Source of the DNA: Furcasterigmium furcatum
Taxonomy: Eukaryota; Ascomycota; Sordariomycetes; Glomerellales; Plectosphaerellaceae
Reading direction: 5' to 3'
DNA length: 64,000 nt
NCBI GenBank assembly: GCA_001599815.1
Contig: BCIA01000004.1
Location: 560,862-624,861, forward strand
The position numbers and the translations under genes are program-made. Each line of letters starts with the position of its first letter. The stretch's first letter is position 1. The notes under the pieces are model-generated. The model was not told the DNA's origin, ran no database searches, and saw only the letters and a list, made by a program, of their open reading frames with translations. Shown here piece after piece: positions 43,144 to 53,615 of the stretch.

Positions 43144-46100
43144 TGGCCGAAACGGGCCATGGCTCGACGACTTCACTTACACCTGCGACGGCCTGCAGCA
43201 CTCTCCCGGCGTCGCCTATCGGGGGGGCGCCCGGTACTCGACAGCCATTGACGCTTCTGTCTCTTCTCCCGAGCATTGTCACACCAGGTCAGGTCAGGTC
43301 GCCCCTCCGGCTCGAGTCTGCCCACTGCCCACCGGCCAGGCACTATTCCCGCCGAACCTCCAGACCAAATGGCAACGCTTTATCCGCGGGCTCCATCGGT
43401 CCCATCGCACCAGCGCAAACACTAGCGACACTATCTGCTCTATGCTTATTGCTTAAGCTTGTGCTTAGGTTGTCCTTCTTCCGACCTCAGCCCATCCGCG
43501 TGGTCGCGCCAGCGCACACGACTCGGTCGCTGGGCCAGGAAAGATCCCGCAGCGCCCTGACAACGCCTGCGGGACATGCTATTCGACGAAGCCCAGCCCA
43601 TTCATCCCGTGTCCCTCGCGTAATACTGTACAGGCACCTCTAGCGCACATTCAACGGCAGGTGAGGGGCGCCAGGCGCACCCGTTGGGGACAATGTCATG
43701 ATCCGCGGTTTGCAGGAACACACATCCCTGGTTCGGCTGCTGGGGAGTGGGAGAATCTTACCCAGATGATGCTCGATTCGATCACAATCCCCACCACACA
43801 GGCCATTGGCCGGTGTCCCCGGCCGGCCTCGACGAAATCGGGCCCGTCCCTCGACTCTCTTCGTCTCTTCATTCTTTTTCCAGCGATCGAGACTCCCTGG
43901 GCATCAGCCGTGGAAGCCTCACCCCGCGTTGTGGCTGTCTACATGGGCCCGAGGAGGCGTCTAGCTCGGTCACCATGTTGGGATCAGCGCTCATGACACC
44001 CTTCACAATGCCCATCTCGGGCTGTCTGATGCCATGATGCCACAGCCCGCGTGCATGCCAGCGCGCCTCGATGTTTCACTGCAGGCTGCCCCGGACAGCC
44101 AGCGCCTCAGCTGCGATGCGCCCGTCTGCTCGACGGCCCAACAGTCCAGCCGGAAATCTGCCCTCTGCCTGGTTGTTCTGCCTTCAGATATCATGACCGG
44201 CCGTCTTGCGCCCTGCCTCTCCACGGGCTCTGCCCGAGCGTCCATCTCGTCAGTCGTCTCGCAGCCGCCTGCAGGCAACACGCCGCCCACCCTCGTCGCC
44301 TTCACCTGTCAGCCTCGCATGCCATTGGGCAACCCTGGCACGGCTTCATGTAACGCCTGGTCGAATGGCGCGCGATGGAAGCCTTCTCGAACAACTTAAT
44401 CCCAGCAGCCAAGCGGGGTGGCCAGGCCACGCCCCGACTGGCAACGCCGTGAGCCGTCAGATCGACTCCGGGCCCCTGCCCCAACGCCAATGTCTTGCGT
44501 TCACAGCGAACACCTCGTCGCTGCCCTCCGGGCGTAATATGCACACCACACCCCTCCCCTTTCTTCTGCCCCCATGCCTCGCGCCCACTTGGTACTCCCG
44601 GGGCCCGCCGATGCAAGCTCCCAGTCCCACAGGCAGGCAAGCCACGGGCCACCCCCATCGAGCATGACCCATCCCATCAACCCATCCCGCCATCTTGGCA
44701 CGCGAGAGGGGGACCCGCAAGAGCTGTTGGCCCTTCCCCCTTCGGATGCCCATGGGCACGCGACGGTGCCCAATCACGCAGACCCCTTTCGCAGGCTCTG
44801 CAGCACGTGAAGCGCGGCCGCCCCGTGAGTGCTCTCCTCCGTCGACTACACAGCTGCCCACGTGCCCTACCTCTGCTTTGAGGTTCGAAGCACGGATGAT
44901 ATGTATCCTGCGTGGGAGGGTCTTATTACCATCCCTCTGGGAGGCGGCCAAGACTCTCGTTGGGGCCTCACCCTGGAACTATTGATTCTCGAGTCTCCAT
45001 AAGCATGTGACGGACGTCCCGTTGGTTCTGGTGCGCCGATGCTCGTTTTCGGCCTGCTTCAGAGTTCTTCGCCCAGAACGGGCGATATCCGAAAGGTGTT
45101 TGATCAGTCCACCTGGATGCCACGGACGACGAGCTCCCAGTTTTGTCGGCCTCTCATGGGAGCTCGTCGTCCTCTCACTCTCTTCTCTTTTCACTTCCAC
45201 GACCTCCAAGATTTCTTGTCTGCTTGGCTGCCCCTCGACGAGCCTTCAACAACTACCACCCCGCCATACGAGTGCCTCGTCAACTCGGCCCACGATCGCG
45301 TACGAGACCCCCAAGCATCAGCAGAGGCACTGCATTCGTAGATGTTTCGCCACCCTTTGCAAGATCTGCTGGTGACGAGACATGCAGGGCCCCGGAGCTC
45401 GGCTGCATGCGAGAGAGACTCGCCACAGCAGTCTCGACTCCGGGAGGAGTGAGCCGAGGCTCGAAGTACCAGTACTAACAGCCCGAACTGATCAGCACAG
45501 TCTTGGCCGACGAATGGCGCTGAGCTGACGAGCCAGAATCTTCAGCTCTGAGAGAGCCATCGCCACCGGATCTTTGGCTTGCAGAGGCTAACTGCTGATC
45601 AAGTCGCTCACTGACGACAGTTTCTTCGATCCGAGAGAAATGCCCTCGCCATCGGAGAGCATCACTCGCATTCAGCTCGATCAGATCACGGCCAGCGGCT
45701 CCGGGCGATTTCGAGTTACTCGGGGTCTCTGAGGCACCCCCCGACTGAAGAACACAGACGATACTGCTCGGACTGAGTCGAAAATGCATCCCCTCAGTTA
45801 TTCATACGAGGACCTTGTTCTCGACTCTTGTGAGGCCATGACAGCTGTCTTTGCTTGTTTCCATCCCAGTTCAACGGCTCAAGGTTTCACATATTCTCCT
45901 TCGGCACTGACCATAATGTGTAGAGTCAACTCCCTTCGTCTGATTCAAAAGAACATCATGATGCATCGCGCAGTGAGCGAAGACTACGGTGCTGCTCTCG
46001 GAAACCAAAGACCAAACTCAACTGAACTCGACTTGAAGAGTTCTCCTTGCGTTCATGTCCCTGTACAACATTTACCACCGCTACTACTACTCTCTCCTCC

Positions 46101-47714
46101 TCCTCTTCTCAGCCTTCAGACTTCATTCATTGAAAGTCTTTCAAGAGTACCAGCTATACCGTTATCCTACTGACTGGCGACCTAGGCAGCATCGCAGCCT
46201 TTTCCGACTCCGCCGAAACCGATGCCAAACCGATGCCTGATAGTCATGGACTCGAACATTCTCCCAAATTGCGACACTCACTGAGTGCATCGAACCCGCG
46301 CCTGAGCCCTGACACCCTGACCCGAACTGACAATGACACCCTCACCATTCTCTCGTCACCTCAGCCATACGACCATCGCAACCTCAAGTGTCTTCGGGAC
46401 CACGCCGTCACTTCGATCCATACGACCGTTTCAGTGCGAACGCTGCCCTTTAGTCATGATGATTCCCGGCCTTCTCTACATTGTCAACGTCCACCCTGGA
46501 CAAGCGGCGAGCCTCCGAGGTGTGCCACATCCAGCGTAGGCCAAGAGTGACGAACGTTCCAATCCACTCGGTCATCAAAAGTCTCACCGACGTTCACGCC
46601 GTGACCTTGTACTACCTATTCCCTCAACCGGGGGAATGGCCAACTGGCAAGAACTCGACTCACTCCCGGACCCCACGAATTCCAAATAGATCCCGAGGAG
46701 ATGTCCTCCAAAAAGTAGAAAAGAGGGAACAGTAACGCTGCCTGCCACACCACTCCAAGCTGCTTCTGGCTCTTGGCGGAGGCGGTTGGGAGGCGGAGCA
46801 CCGTAGAGAGCCCTGCGAATGACTCGATCTCGTGTGGAAAGCAGCCTGAGAACGGGGTCGCTTCATTTACAACCTGATCCTGTAGGCTGTGCAATCCTTT
46901 TCTCCTTTCTATTTTGGGGGAACACACCGAAGAGTGCAGGTCCGTTTCAGATGCTCGCTCTCGACTTGGCTGAAGCTGGAGACATTCGGCGCTCCTCGGT
47001 GAACCACCCGTTGTAACTCTGCCTTGTCTGTGCACTTTGAACCTCGAGCGCCCACCCGCCTTGATGCGATGAAAGCGACCACCGAGCCTATTTGCCCCTC
47101 TTCTTGGCAAATGCTGATGGGGTGCTGGCTTGGCCTCTGGTACACGCAAAGATGTCCTGCGTGCTGATGGCACCGAGATCGTAAAAATTATGACCTTGGA
47201 GGCGGATGGATATGCATTCAACTCCGTTCTGGTATTGGAACTTCATTTGTTGCAATGCTACGCGCCTAGATCATCGCCAGAGTCGGTGGGCGTTGCGTCT
47301 GGTTCTGGTCACTCGGAGCAAACCCTGACCTCTGGGGATCTCTCTCTGCCGTTTCTACCTAGATAATAAATCAAAGAAGTTGAGCCACCTCCGGGCCATC
47401 CTAGACAGTGTCCCTTCGGCAACATTTCGTGCCGCGTCCCAGTTGCTGTGCGGGGCATACGTCCCGTGTCGACGTGGTTCATGGACAGCTACCCAAACTT
47501 CAGCTCCCCTCGTTTCGTCGATAACGCCATCTGCCAGATGGAAGGCGATAAGGCCCTTCCCCTTCCATTCGAAGCAAGAAGCCGATGCATGCAGCCTGCA
47601 ACCTATCATCGGGGCCGCTTATCGTGAAGGGTGTGCCAAGACGCGCCGACAGCCAGCAGAGGCGGCTACTCGCTCCCCACAGCCAGTGTTGTCGTACACG
47701 TGCCTCTTGTGGTT

Positions 47715-48338
47715 TCACGAGCGGCGCCCAGTGATAAGGCAACGTCTCAAAGCTGCATCTACTAGTTCTTGGACGGCTGCTTCCATTTCAAAAGTCAACT
47801 GCGCCGGTTCATCGATGTTGACAATGGTTGCGGCATGCAGAGGGTGCAGCTCGCTCCGTCTCTGTCGACACACTTGCGAGGGACACAGAAACGTGTCAGA
47901 TGACCGTAGCTTCAGATCGCGAGACGTTAGTATTGAAGGTAAATTCTTGAGGTTCTGTGATGAAACTCGTCGATAAGTACTCATGAGTAATACGTGTGCC
48001 GTGTGCATCGATTTTACTTCAGAAGAGTCACGGGTTCCATGGATATTTGATGCCATTTCGATCAGAGTCGAGCCACCATTCCGAAACCCCATCTGAATTT
48101 GATGAAAATTCTTCGTCCTGATTACTGTTTCTTTATTCCAAATACAAATAAGCGCAATAGTGCGGTCAGCATGGCGGAGCGTCTGGCATATCGCGAGATT
48201 GAGATCTTCCGAACTGAGGTGAGTGATAACGAGGGTCACGGCCAGATCAAGCAACAGAACAGGGGTCGATCGAAGGTCTGAGAAATTTGGAATGATGACC
48301 ATGTCATCGCAGAGATCGCTTACAAGTAGCATTCTCAT
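47715..48338 (-). CDS. Possible orphan protein, 207 codons
   Basis: A 624-base ATG-initiated frame in a stretch of about 48 percent GC, where such length is less expected by chance. It uses TTA, ATA, AGA and CTA codons freely, unlike the GC-ending codons of neighbouring genes. No signal peptide, membrane span or recognised domain. The N-terminal part is hydrophobic (TPVLLLDLAVTLVITHL). It may be a chance frame, a lineage-specific gene or a relic. Confidence 0.22.
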   Translation of the reverse strand: MRMLLVSDLCDDMVIIPNFSDLRSTPVLLLDLAVTLVITHLSSEDLNLAICQTLRHADRTIALICIWNKETVIRTKNFHQIQMGFRNGGSTLIEMASNIHGTRDSSEVKSMHTAHVLLMSTYRRVSSQNLKNLPSILTSRDLKLRSSDTFLCPSQVCRQRRSELHPLHAATIVNIDEPAQLTFEMEAAVQELVDAALRRCLITGRRS

Positions 48339-48924
48339 CAGAAGATTACCCGTATGGAAATGGAGGAGCTGATGATGGAATCATGTATATGTGTCTCACC
48401 GTGCAAATGCGAAGTCGGAAAAAGTCGTGGTCAAAGATGGCAATCCTGCTACATCTACTACTACTAGTACCACTTCAACTGCCGCTCCCCTTACCTATCA
48501 GTGATACCTCTGATCGGGATACTCGGCGTTTGGCAGGATATGGTACAGCATGGACGCTTCCAGCCTCGTGCGCTACGTAAGCAACGGAGGTCGCGCATTC
48601 GCGGCCCGAAGTGTGAGGCTGGATGCTGTCAGATGACCGTATGACGTCACCAATGCGTCGGTGAAGCTCGAATCAAGAACGACCTCCCCCTCTCCGCATG
48701 AACAGGCAGGTACTGCCTAGTCAAACTCAATTACTACTTACTGACCTCGTTCTTCTTCCTCAGTCTGGTCAACCATCTTCATATTCTTCATCCAACAAGT
48801 CCCAGCATCCCCTCGGCGGCATCATTACTCCCAAGTCCTTCGGCCCCGCAACGTCCGTGTCAGGCACGCGCGGACCACCTTAGCAACAACACCAAAGAGC
48901 CAAGAGACCCCAGCAAACGCGACC
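48339..48924. other. Intergenic, 586 bases
   Basis: Nothing recognised except short CTA triplet runs near 48452. Confidence 0.5.
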
Positions 48925-49740
48925 ATGTCGGCGGCGCATCCGCACGCGACCATCGACGCTCGACCCGAGGCAACTCATTCAAGACGCGATGTTGGCGGCA
49001 GAAGCCCTACAAAGACATCCGAGGGCACTGCGGCGCAGCCGCTGGACGGCCTCGTTTCCGTGCAGTCGTACGTGGCCGGCTTCAACCTGGCCGTGATCGC
49101 GACCTGGACGGCGCTGGCGTGTTTCCTCATGCTGGCCAACACAACGGCTGTCAGCACGGTAAGCAGAGAGACAAGCGCCCATCTTGGTCGCCTTGTTCGC
49201 GGGTAATCCCGCTGACGAAATGTAACAGGCGATCCCTCGCATCACGGATGAGTTCCGCTCGCTCATCGACGTCGGCTGGTACGCCAGCAAATACCACTTT
49301 GGGATGTACATCGCCCTCGCGCTGTTGGGTGTCAGGGACGAGACTCGCCTGGCATCACAAGTCTGGATCCCGCTGGCCGTGGTCTCGTCCATCCTCTTCT
49401 CCGTCGGAAGAGGCCTGGTTTCCACGTGACCAGCTACCGAGATTGGCTCTGATCCGGGAATGCCGGTGGTCAGTCTTGCCCCAGACCAACAACAGAACAG
49501 GCGATGCTGACGACCACCGAAGCCCATCGACGAAATCCAAGGTATCGCATCCGGCAGAGAGCCTCTCGTCTGCCATGGCGCTCATGATGGTCGCCCGGTC
49601 ACTTCCCCCCGCCAAGACCCCGCCTCGCATGGAACTCGACACTTCCCCGCAATCCAAAGGCCTAGCTGCCGACGCTAGGCGAGACGAAGCACGGCCAGCT
49701 GACACCCACCCGCGTCGGTCTGCCATTCTCGACGCATGAA
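48925..49740 (+). pseudogene. Collapsed MFS drug:H+ antiporter (DHA2-type) gene
   Basis: Exons 48925-49158 and 49229-49429 (GTAAGC donor, ACAG acceptor) give only 144 residues instead of 500-580. The start is that of a DHA2 multidrug transporter: an acidic/polar N-terminus, TM1 (YVAGFNLAVIATWTALACF), and after the intron AIPRITDEFRSLIDVGWYAS, the family loop between TM1 and TM2. The sequence then switches to WIPLAVVSSILFSVGRGLVST, which resembles the late helix around TM10, so the middle is missing. After the stop, another frame reads VLPQTNNRTGD and LSSAMALMMVARSL, resembling the TM11-12 region. This is an internal deletion plus frameshift. The short open product might still be made, but it cannot be a working transporter. 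Confidence 0.6.
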
Positions 49741-50561
49741 TGACGGCAAAGGCATCGACGAGGATACCACCGAAGGCACGGCAACCGGAGGTGCCCTGCA
49801 AATATACCAGCGACATGCCCGCGCGATTAGACCGCGCGACACCTTCGAGGGAAACAGGTCGTCGCGTCGGGAGGGGGCATGAGACGCGCCGAGCGGGGCT
49901 GCGAGGACGCGAGCGGGCGGGGTCCTCGGTGAGGACTACCATGGTTTGCGAATGGCGACCTGCGCCGTACCTTTGCAGTTGCGTCCTCCCTGAACACGCC
50001 CGATCTCGCCGCTTGTCCCGCCAAGCATAGCCATTGGAGCCGACACGAGATCGCTGGAGTCAAGGCATGCATGGCGAACCAGTGTCACAGGACCTGGTCC
50101 ATGAGAGGAGAGCAAGGGTCCGAGTACCAGTCACTGTGACGTGCTCATCGCAACGCGATAGTTCTCTTCGCCATAAAACCATTATCTTAGTGCGGTGACC
50201 TCAAGCTGAGATGCGCGACTGGTCAACGTCGCTATCTTTCTACACAACTCGCGTGCCCTGTTGGACTTGGTGTGATGAAGATGGATGATGATGCAAGGCT
50301 GCCAAGCTGCGTGGGCTGAGACCGGCGACAGTTGCCAATTGGACTGCTGGAGACCGAATCAAGTTGGATTGCTGTCTCGACACCTGCAGCAGGTGGTGGC
50401 TGAGGCCGCAGCGCCTCCGGCGGCAACGGCTGTTGCATTCGTTGCCGCCGAGCCTGATCAGGCTCTCTGGACTGGGCTGACGACGCTTCTTCTCTTGTTT
50501 TGTCTTCATCGCCCTTTGGAATTCGCGTCATTCACTCATCAGCTTCTCTCAACTGAACACA
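49741..50561. other. Intergenic, about 0.8 kb
   Basis: 5' flank of the HeLo-NACHT gene. No gene seen. Confidence 0.5.
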
Positions 50562-53500
50562 ATGGAGGCGGCTGGCCTAGCCATTGGCGCTATCGGCCTC
50601 GTAGGTGCCTTCAAGGACGCCATCGATCTCTTCGCCCTCTTCACTGCCAGTCGAGACTTTGGTCGCGACTACGTCGTCCTGCTCACCAAGCTCGACATCG
50701 AAAAGTTCATCCTCCTGCAGTGGGCCGAGCAGGTCGGCCTCCTCCGACATAACTTTGACGAGTTCGACGAGCCTCGGCTGAACAAGAAAGAGATCCAAGT
50801 CTCGGTCGCCCGCATCCTGTCTTGCATTCGGATCCTACTGGGAACCGCCTCTCAGCTGAAGGAGCGCTATGGGCTCAACGATTCTTCTCGTGTCGGTTCG
50901 GACCGCCTCCTCAACGTCCATGAGGAAGCCGCGACAATCAGCGGGCCTTGCATGGAGAGATTCGAACAGCAGTTCAAGCAGCTCAAGTTCAGTATCAAGG
51001 GGCTGGACACGACCACCTCCATGCTGGCCAAAGCCCGCTGGGTAATTCAAGACAAGGATCGGTTCAGCAGTCTCGTCTCGGAGCTTGCCCATTTCACAAC
51101 GAAGCTCAGGGAGATAGTGCCCCCGCCGGCAACCGCCCAGGCTCGCATCGCAGAACTCAGCAGCAATAAAGATCTCGACCAGATTCATGATCTCTCGAAA
51201 CTCAAGATCGTCCTCGAGGCATCGACTGGTCACTACGGATCCATTGCTGGCCCTGCCCAAGAACTCATCGAATCCAGGTGCCAGGCTCGCGTACTCGGAA
51301 CGCTCTGGTTCAGGAAAATGGACGATCGACGAGGCATCATCACGCCGGCGCATAGAAAGACGTTCCAGTGGGCACTGGACACGCCAAACTTCGCCGAGGA
51401 CTCGGATAGCTTGATACGTTGGCTTCGCACTGAATCGGGCATCTACTGGGTGAGCGGCAAGGCCGGGAGCGGGAAATCAACCCTGATGAAGTATCTTCAC
51501 TCATCGCCTCGAACCTTGGCCCATCTGTCGACGTGGAACAAAGGTTGCAACCTCGCCGACTTCTTCTTCTACTACCTGGGCACCCCGGAACAAAACACCC
51601 TGGAGGGCCTCTCGAAAGCAATGCTCTTCCAGATCCTCTCCCGCTACCCGGCTCTCCTCCACAAGGCCCTGCCCAATCTTTGGCGAGAGGCCAACGACGG
51701 CAAAAACAGCATGCAGCCGCCGTCAGCTGCAGAGGTCAGGTATGCCGTCGAGGTCATCTCAAGCTACGAGGATCTGCCGCCGTTTTGCCTCTTCATCGAC
51801 GGTATGGACGAGTACGTCGGCGACTTCCAGGATGGGCTCGCCTTCATCAATCGCCTGGCCATGAACCCGAATATCAAGGTCGTCGTGTCGAGTAGACCAG
51901 AGCCGCAGTGCGTTGCGGCATTTGAGGGTCTGCCGAAGATGAAGTTGCAGGACTTGACACGAAAAGACATTGCCTCCTACGTCCAGGAGGTCATTGGAGG
52001 GAACAAGTACATGGAAAGGCTCATCAGGAGTGATCCAAAGGGGCCCGAGAGCATCATGAATGACATCATCGGCAAAGCGTCCGGTGTCTTTCTCTGGGTC
52101 ATCCTGGCATGCCGCTCTCTCGTAGCCGGTTTCAACGATTACGATCGGATCGACGAGCTTCGGCGGCGAGTTGAAGAGTTGCCCGAAGAACTCAAGGACA
52201 TGTTTGCCCACATGCTCGAGAGAGTTGACAAGCGCCACGCCGAGCAGGCTGCGAGGCTATTGCGTCTCTGCTTCTGGACCAAAAACAAGCAGGCAAAATC
52301 CCGCTTCGAGCTAGATCCCCTGTACGCGCTCGAGGTCGTGTTCATCACCGAGTATCTGGACTCGGGGTCGCTTCCTGTCCGGTACATGACCGAATCGGAG
52401 AGGTCAGAAGCCTGTGCGGAGCTCGATGGAAGACTCAGAAGCCGGTGCGGTGGCCTGCTGGAGCTGACCAGAAGGAATCCGGCGGACCACATCGATTTGT
52501 TTTGTTTCTGCGGCGCGGCCGAGTGGTCAACTGAGGACTCAGCGGCTGTTAAGGCCTCGGACAAACAGACACATGACGAGTGGACTGATGCGACGGTGAA
52601 CTTCATGCACCGCACGGTTTACGACTTCCTGAACACCGAAGAAGCCTGGCAGCTCGGCTGTCTACAGAAGGCGACCGTCCAATTCAACGTTGCCGCCGTC
52701 ATGTCCCTCGGGCATTTGTACCTCGCCACCCAGTGCCAACGTCTCCGAAGCCTGAATGGGCTGCACCAGGCCCTCACGTTTCTTCGATCCGGCATCAGCT
52801 GGGGTGTCGAGGCAGATCAGAACAGTCCTGAAGAAGAGGACAATATCTTCTGGAAAATGTCCTCGCTGTTTGACGATCCGTTATTCGAGTCCTGGTCCCC
52901 GCAGTTCACGGAGCTGTTGAGCGCGCATTCTCACGACCGCCAGGGTGTCTTTTCCCACGCCACCCTGATCATCGCGGTCGAAGCAGGCGCCGTCAACTAC
53001 GTCAGAAGACATCCGAGCCTCCGATCCATGGCATCGAGCAGCGACCCGGCATGTGGATGCCTCCCGATTCTCTACCAGGCGATCGCGCCAAAATCACTGC
53101 TCGGTATCAACCCTTCCATGACCGACATCATGGCCCCTAGTGAAAGGAGACGCAACTCAAATGACATGGTTACCATGCTGCTTTCCGAAGGATGCGATCC
53201 GAATGTGCTCGTTCCTCCGGTGGGCCAGGACAGCCGCAATCATGGCCAAGCACTGAGCGTATGGAAAATTTGGCTACTGGAGCAAAAGACGTTCCTCTCG
53301 TCTGAAGAAGTCGTGGATCAGACGCATGAAGAGCACCTGGCCATGTTAAATACTCTGGAGGCATTCATCAGGGGTGGAGCAGATCTGAGATCGACACAGA
53401 CTGAGCTGCTGCCCATCCAGCGTGCCATGATCAAGAACCCCGACCTGGGCCGCAAGAAGGACGAGGTATTGGCCCTCTACGAGAAATGCAGGACAAATCA

Positions 53501-53615
53501 GGAGAGAAGCTGGGACAGGGCCAGCGAGGAGGAGGGTGGCGACGGATCTATGGCATCTCCAAGGAAACGACAGAAGCTTGGAGATGAGACGGCGCATGAC
53601 GGAGCATATACGTGA
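50562..53615 (+). CDS. HeLo-NACHT NLR-like protein
   Basis: Single exon, 1017 residues. Fungal NLR-like signalling NTPase of the kind linked to heterokaryon incompatibility and immune-type cell death. The N-terminus MEAAGLAIGAIGLVGAFKDA with SRDFGRDYVVLLTKLDIEK is a HeLo (HET-S N-terminal type) domain over about the first 200 residues, whose first hydrophobic helix is the membrane-targeting part. The NACHT domain follows: P-loop GKAGSGKST at 299-307, Walker B LFIDGMDE at 410-417, and VVVSSRPEP (sensor region). The conserved helical part continues to about residue 690 (FMHRTVYDFLNTEEAW, typical of this group). The last 330 residues hold no recognisable WD, TPR or clear ankyrin repeats, only an ankyrin-like MLLSEGCDPNVL. 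The C-terminus is basic (SPRKRQK). It lies next to a collapsed transporter gene. Confidence 0.9.
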   Translation: MEAAGLAIGAIGLVGAFKDAIDLFALFTASRDFGRDYVVLLTKLDIEKFILLQWAEQVGLLRHNFDEFDEPRLNKKEIQVSVARILSCIRILLGTASQLKERYGLNDSSRVGSDRLLNVHEEAATISGPCMERFEQQFKQLKFSIKGLDTTTSMLAKARWVIQDKDRFSSLVSELAHFTTKLREIVPPPATAQARIAELSSNKDLDQIHDLSKLKIVLEASTGHYGSIAGPAQELIESRCQARVLGTLWFRKMDDRRGIITPAHRKTFQWALDTPNFAEDSDSLIRWLRTESGIYWVSGKAGSGKSTLMKYLHSSPRTLAHLSTWNKGCNLADFFFYYLGTPEQNTLEGLSKAMLFQILSRYPALLHKALPNLWREANDGKNSMQPPSAAEVRYAVEVISSYEDLPPFCLFIDGMDEYVGDFQDGLAFINRLAMNPNIKVVVSSRPEPQCVAAFEGLPKMKLQDLTRKDIASYVQEVIGGNKYMERLIRSDPKGPESIMNDIIGKASGVFLWVILACRSLVAGFNDYDRIDELRRRVEELPEELKDMFAHMLERVDKRHAEQAARLLRLCFWTKNKQAKSRFELDPLYALEVVFITEYLDSGSLPVRYMTESERSEACAELDGRLRSRCGGLLELTRRNPADHIDLFCFCGAAEWSTEDSAAVKASDKQTHDEWTDATVNFMHRTVYDFLNTEEAWQLGCLQKATVQFNVAAVMSLGHLYLATQCQRLRSLNGLHQALTFLRSGISWGVEADQNSPEEEDNIFWKMSSLFDDPLFESWSPQFTELLSAHSHDRQGVFSHATLIIAVEAGAVNYVRRHPSLRSMASSSDPACGCLPILYQAIAPKSLLGINPSMTDIMAPSERRRNSNDMVTMLLSEGCDPNVLVPPVGQDSRNHGQALSVWKIWLLEQKTFLSSEEVVDQTHEEHLAMLNTLEAFIRGGADLRSTQTELLPIQRAMIKNPDLGRKKDEVLALYEKCRTNQERSWDRASEEEGGDGSMASPRKRQKLGDETAHDGAYT

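Larger units (their letters stand above)
41400..47714. other. Long gene-poor stretch, about 6.3 kb
   Basis: No convincing gene, RNA or mobile element. Many open frames of 200-700 bases exist on both strands, especially in the GC-rich part 42.2-44.9 kb, but they overlap each other and lack domains, signal peptides or splice logic. Four CACGTG hexamers lie in it (listed). It may be mostly regulatory DNA or long 5' leaders of the phosphate permease, or hold non-coding RNA I cannot see. Confidence 0.5.

Noticed and set aside
42226..43643. Series of 100-236-codon frames on both strands
   Set aside because: Overlapping, Arg/Ser/Pro-rich, no domains, no splice logic; expected by chance in GC-rich DNA.
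46366..46440. CATACGACC motifs (46366 and 46419) resembling a 5S rRNA start
   Set aside because: The sequence after either copy does not follow the 5S internal control regions or end complement.
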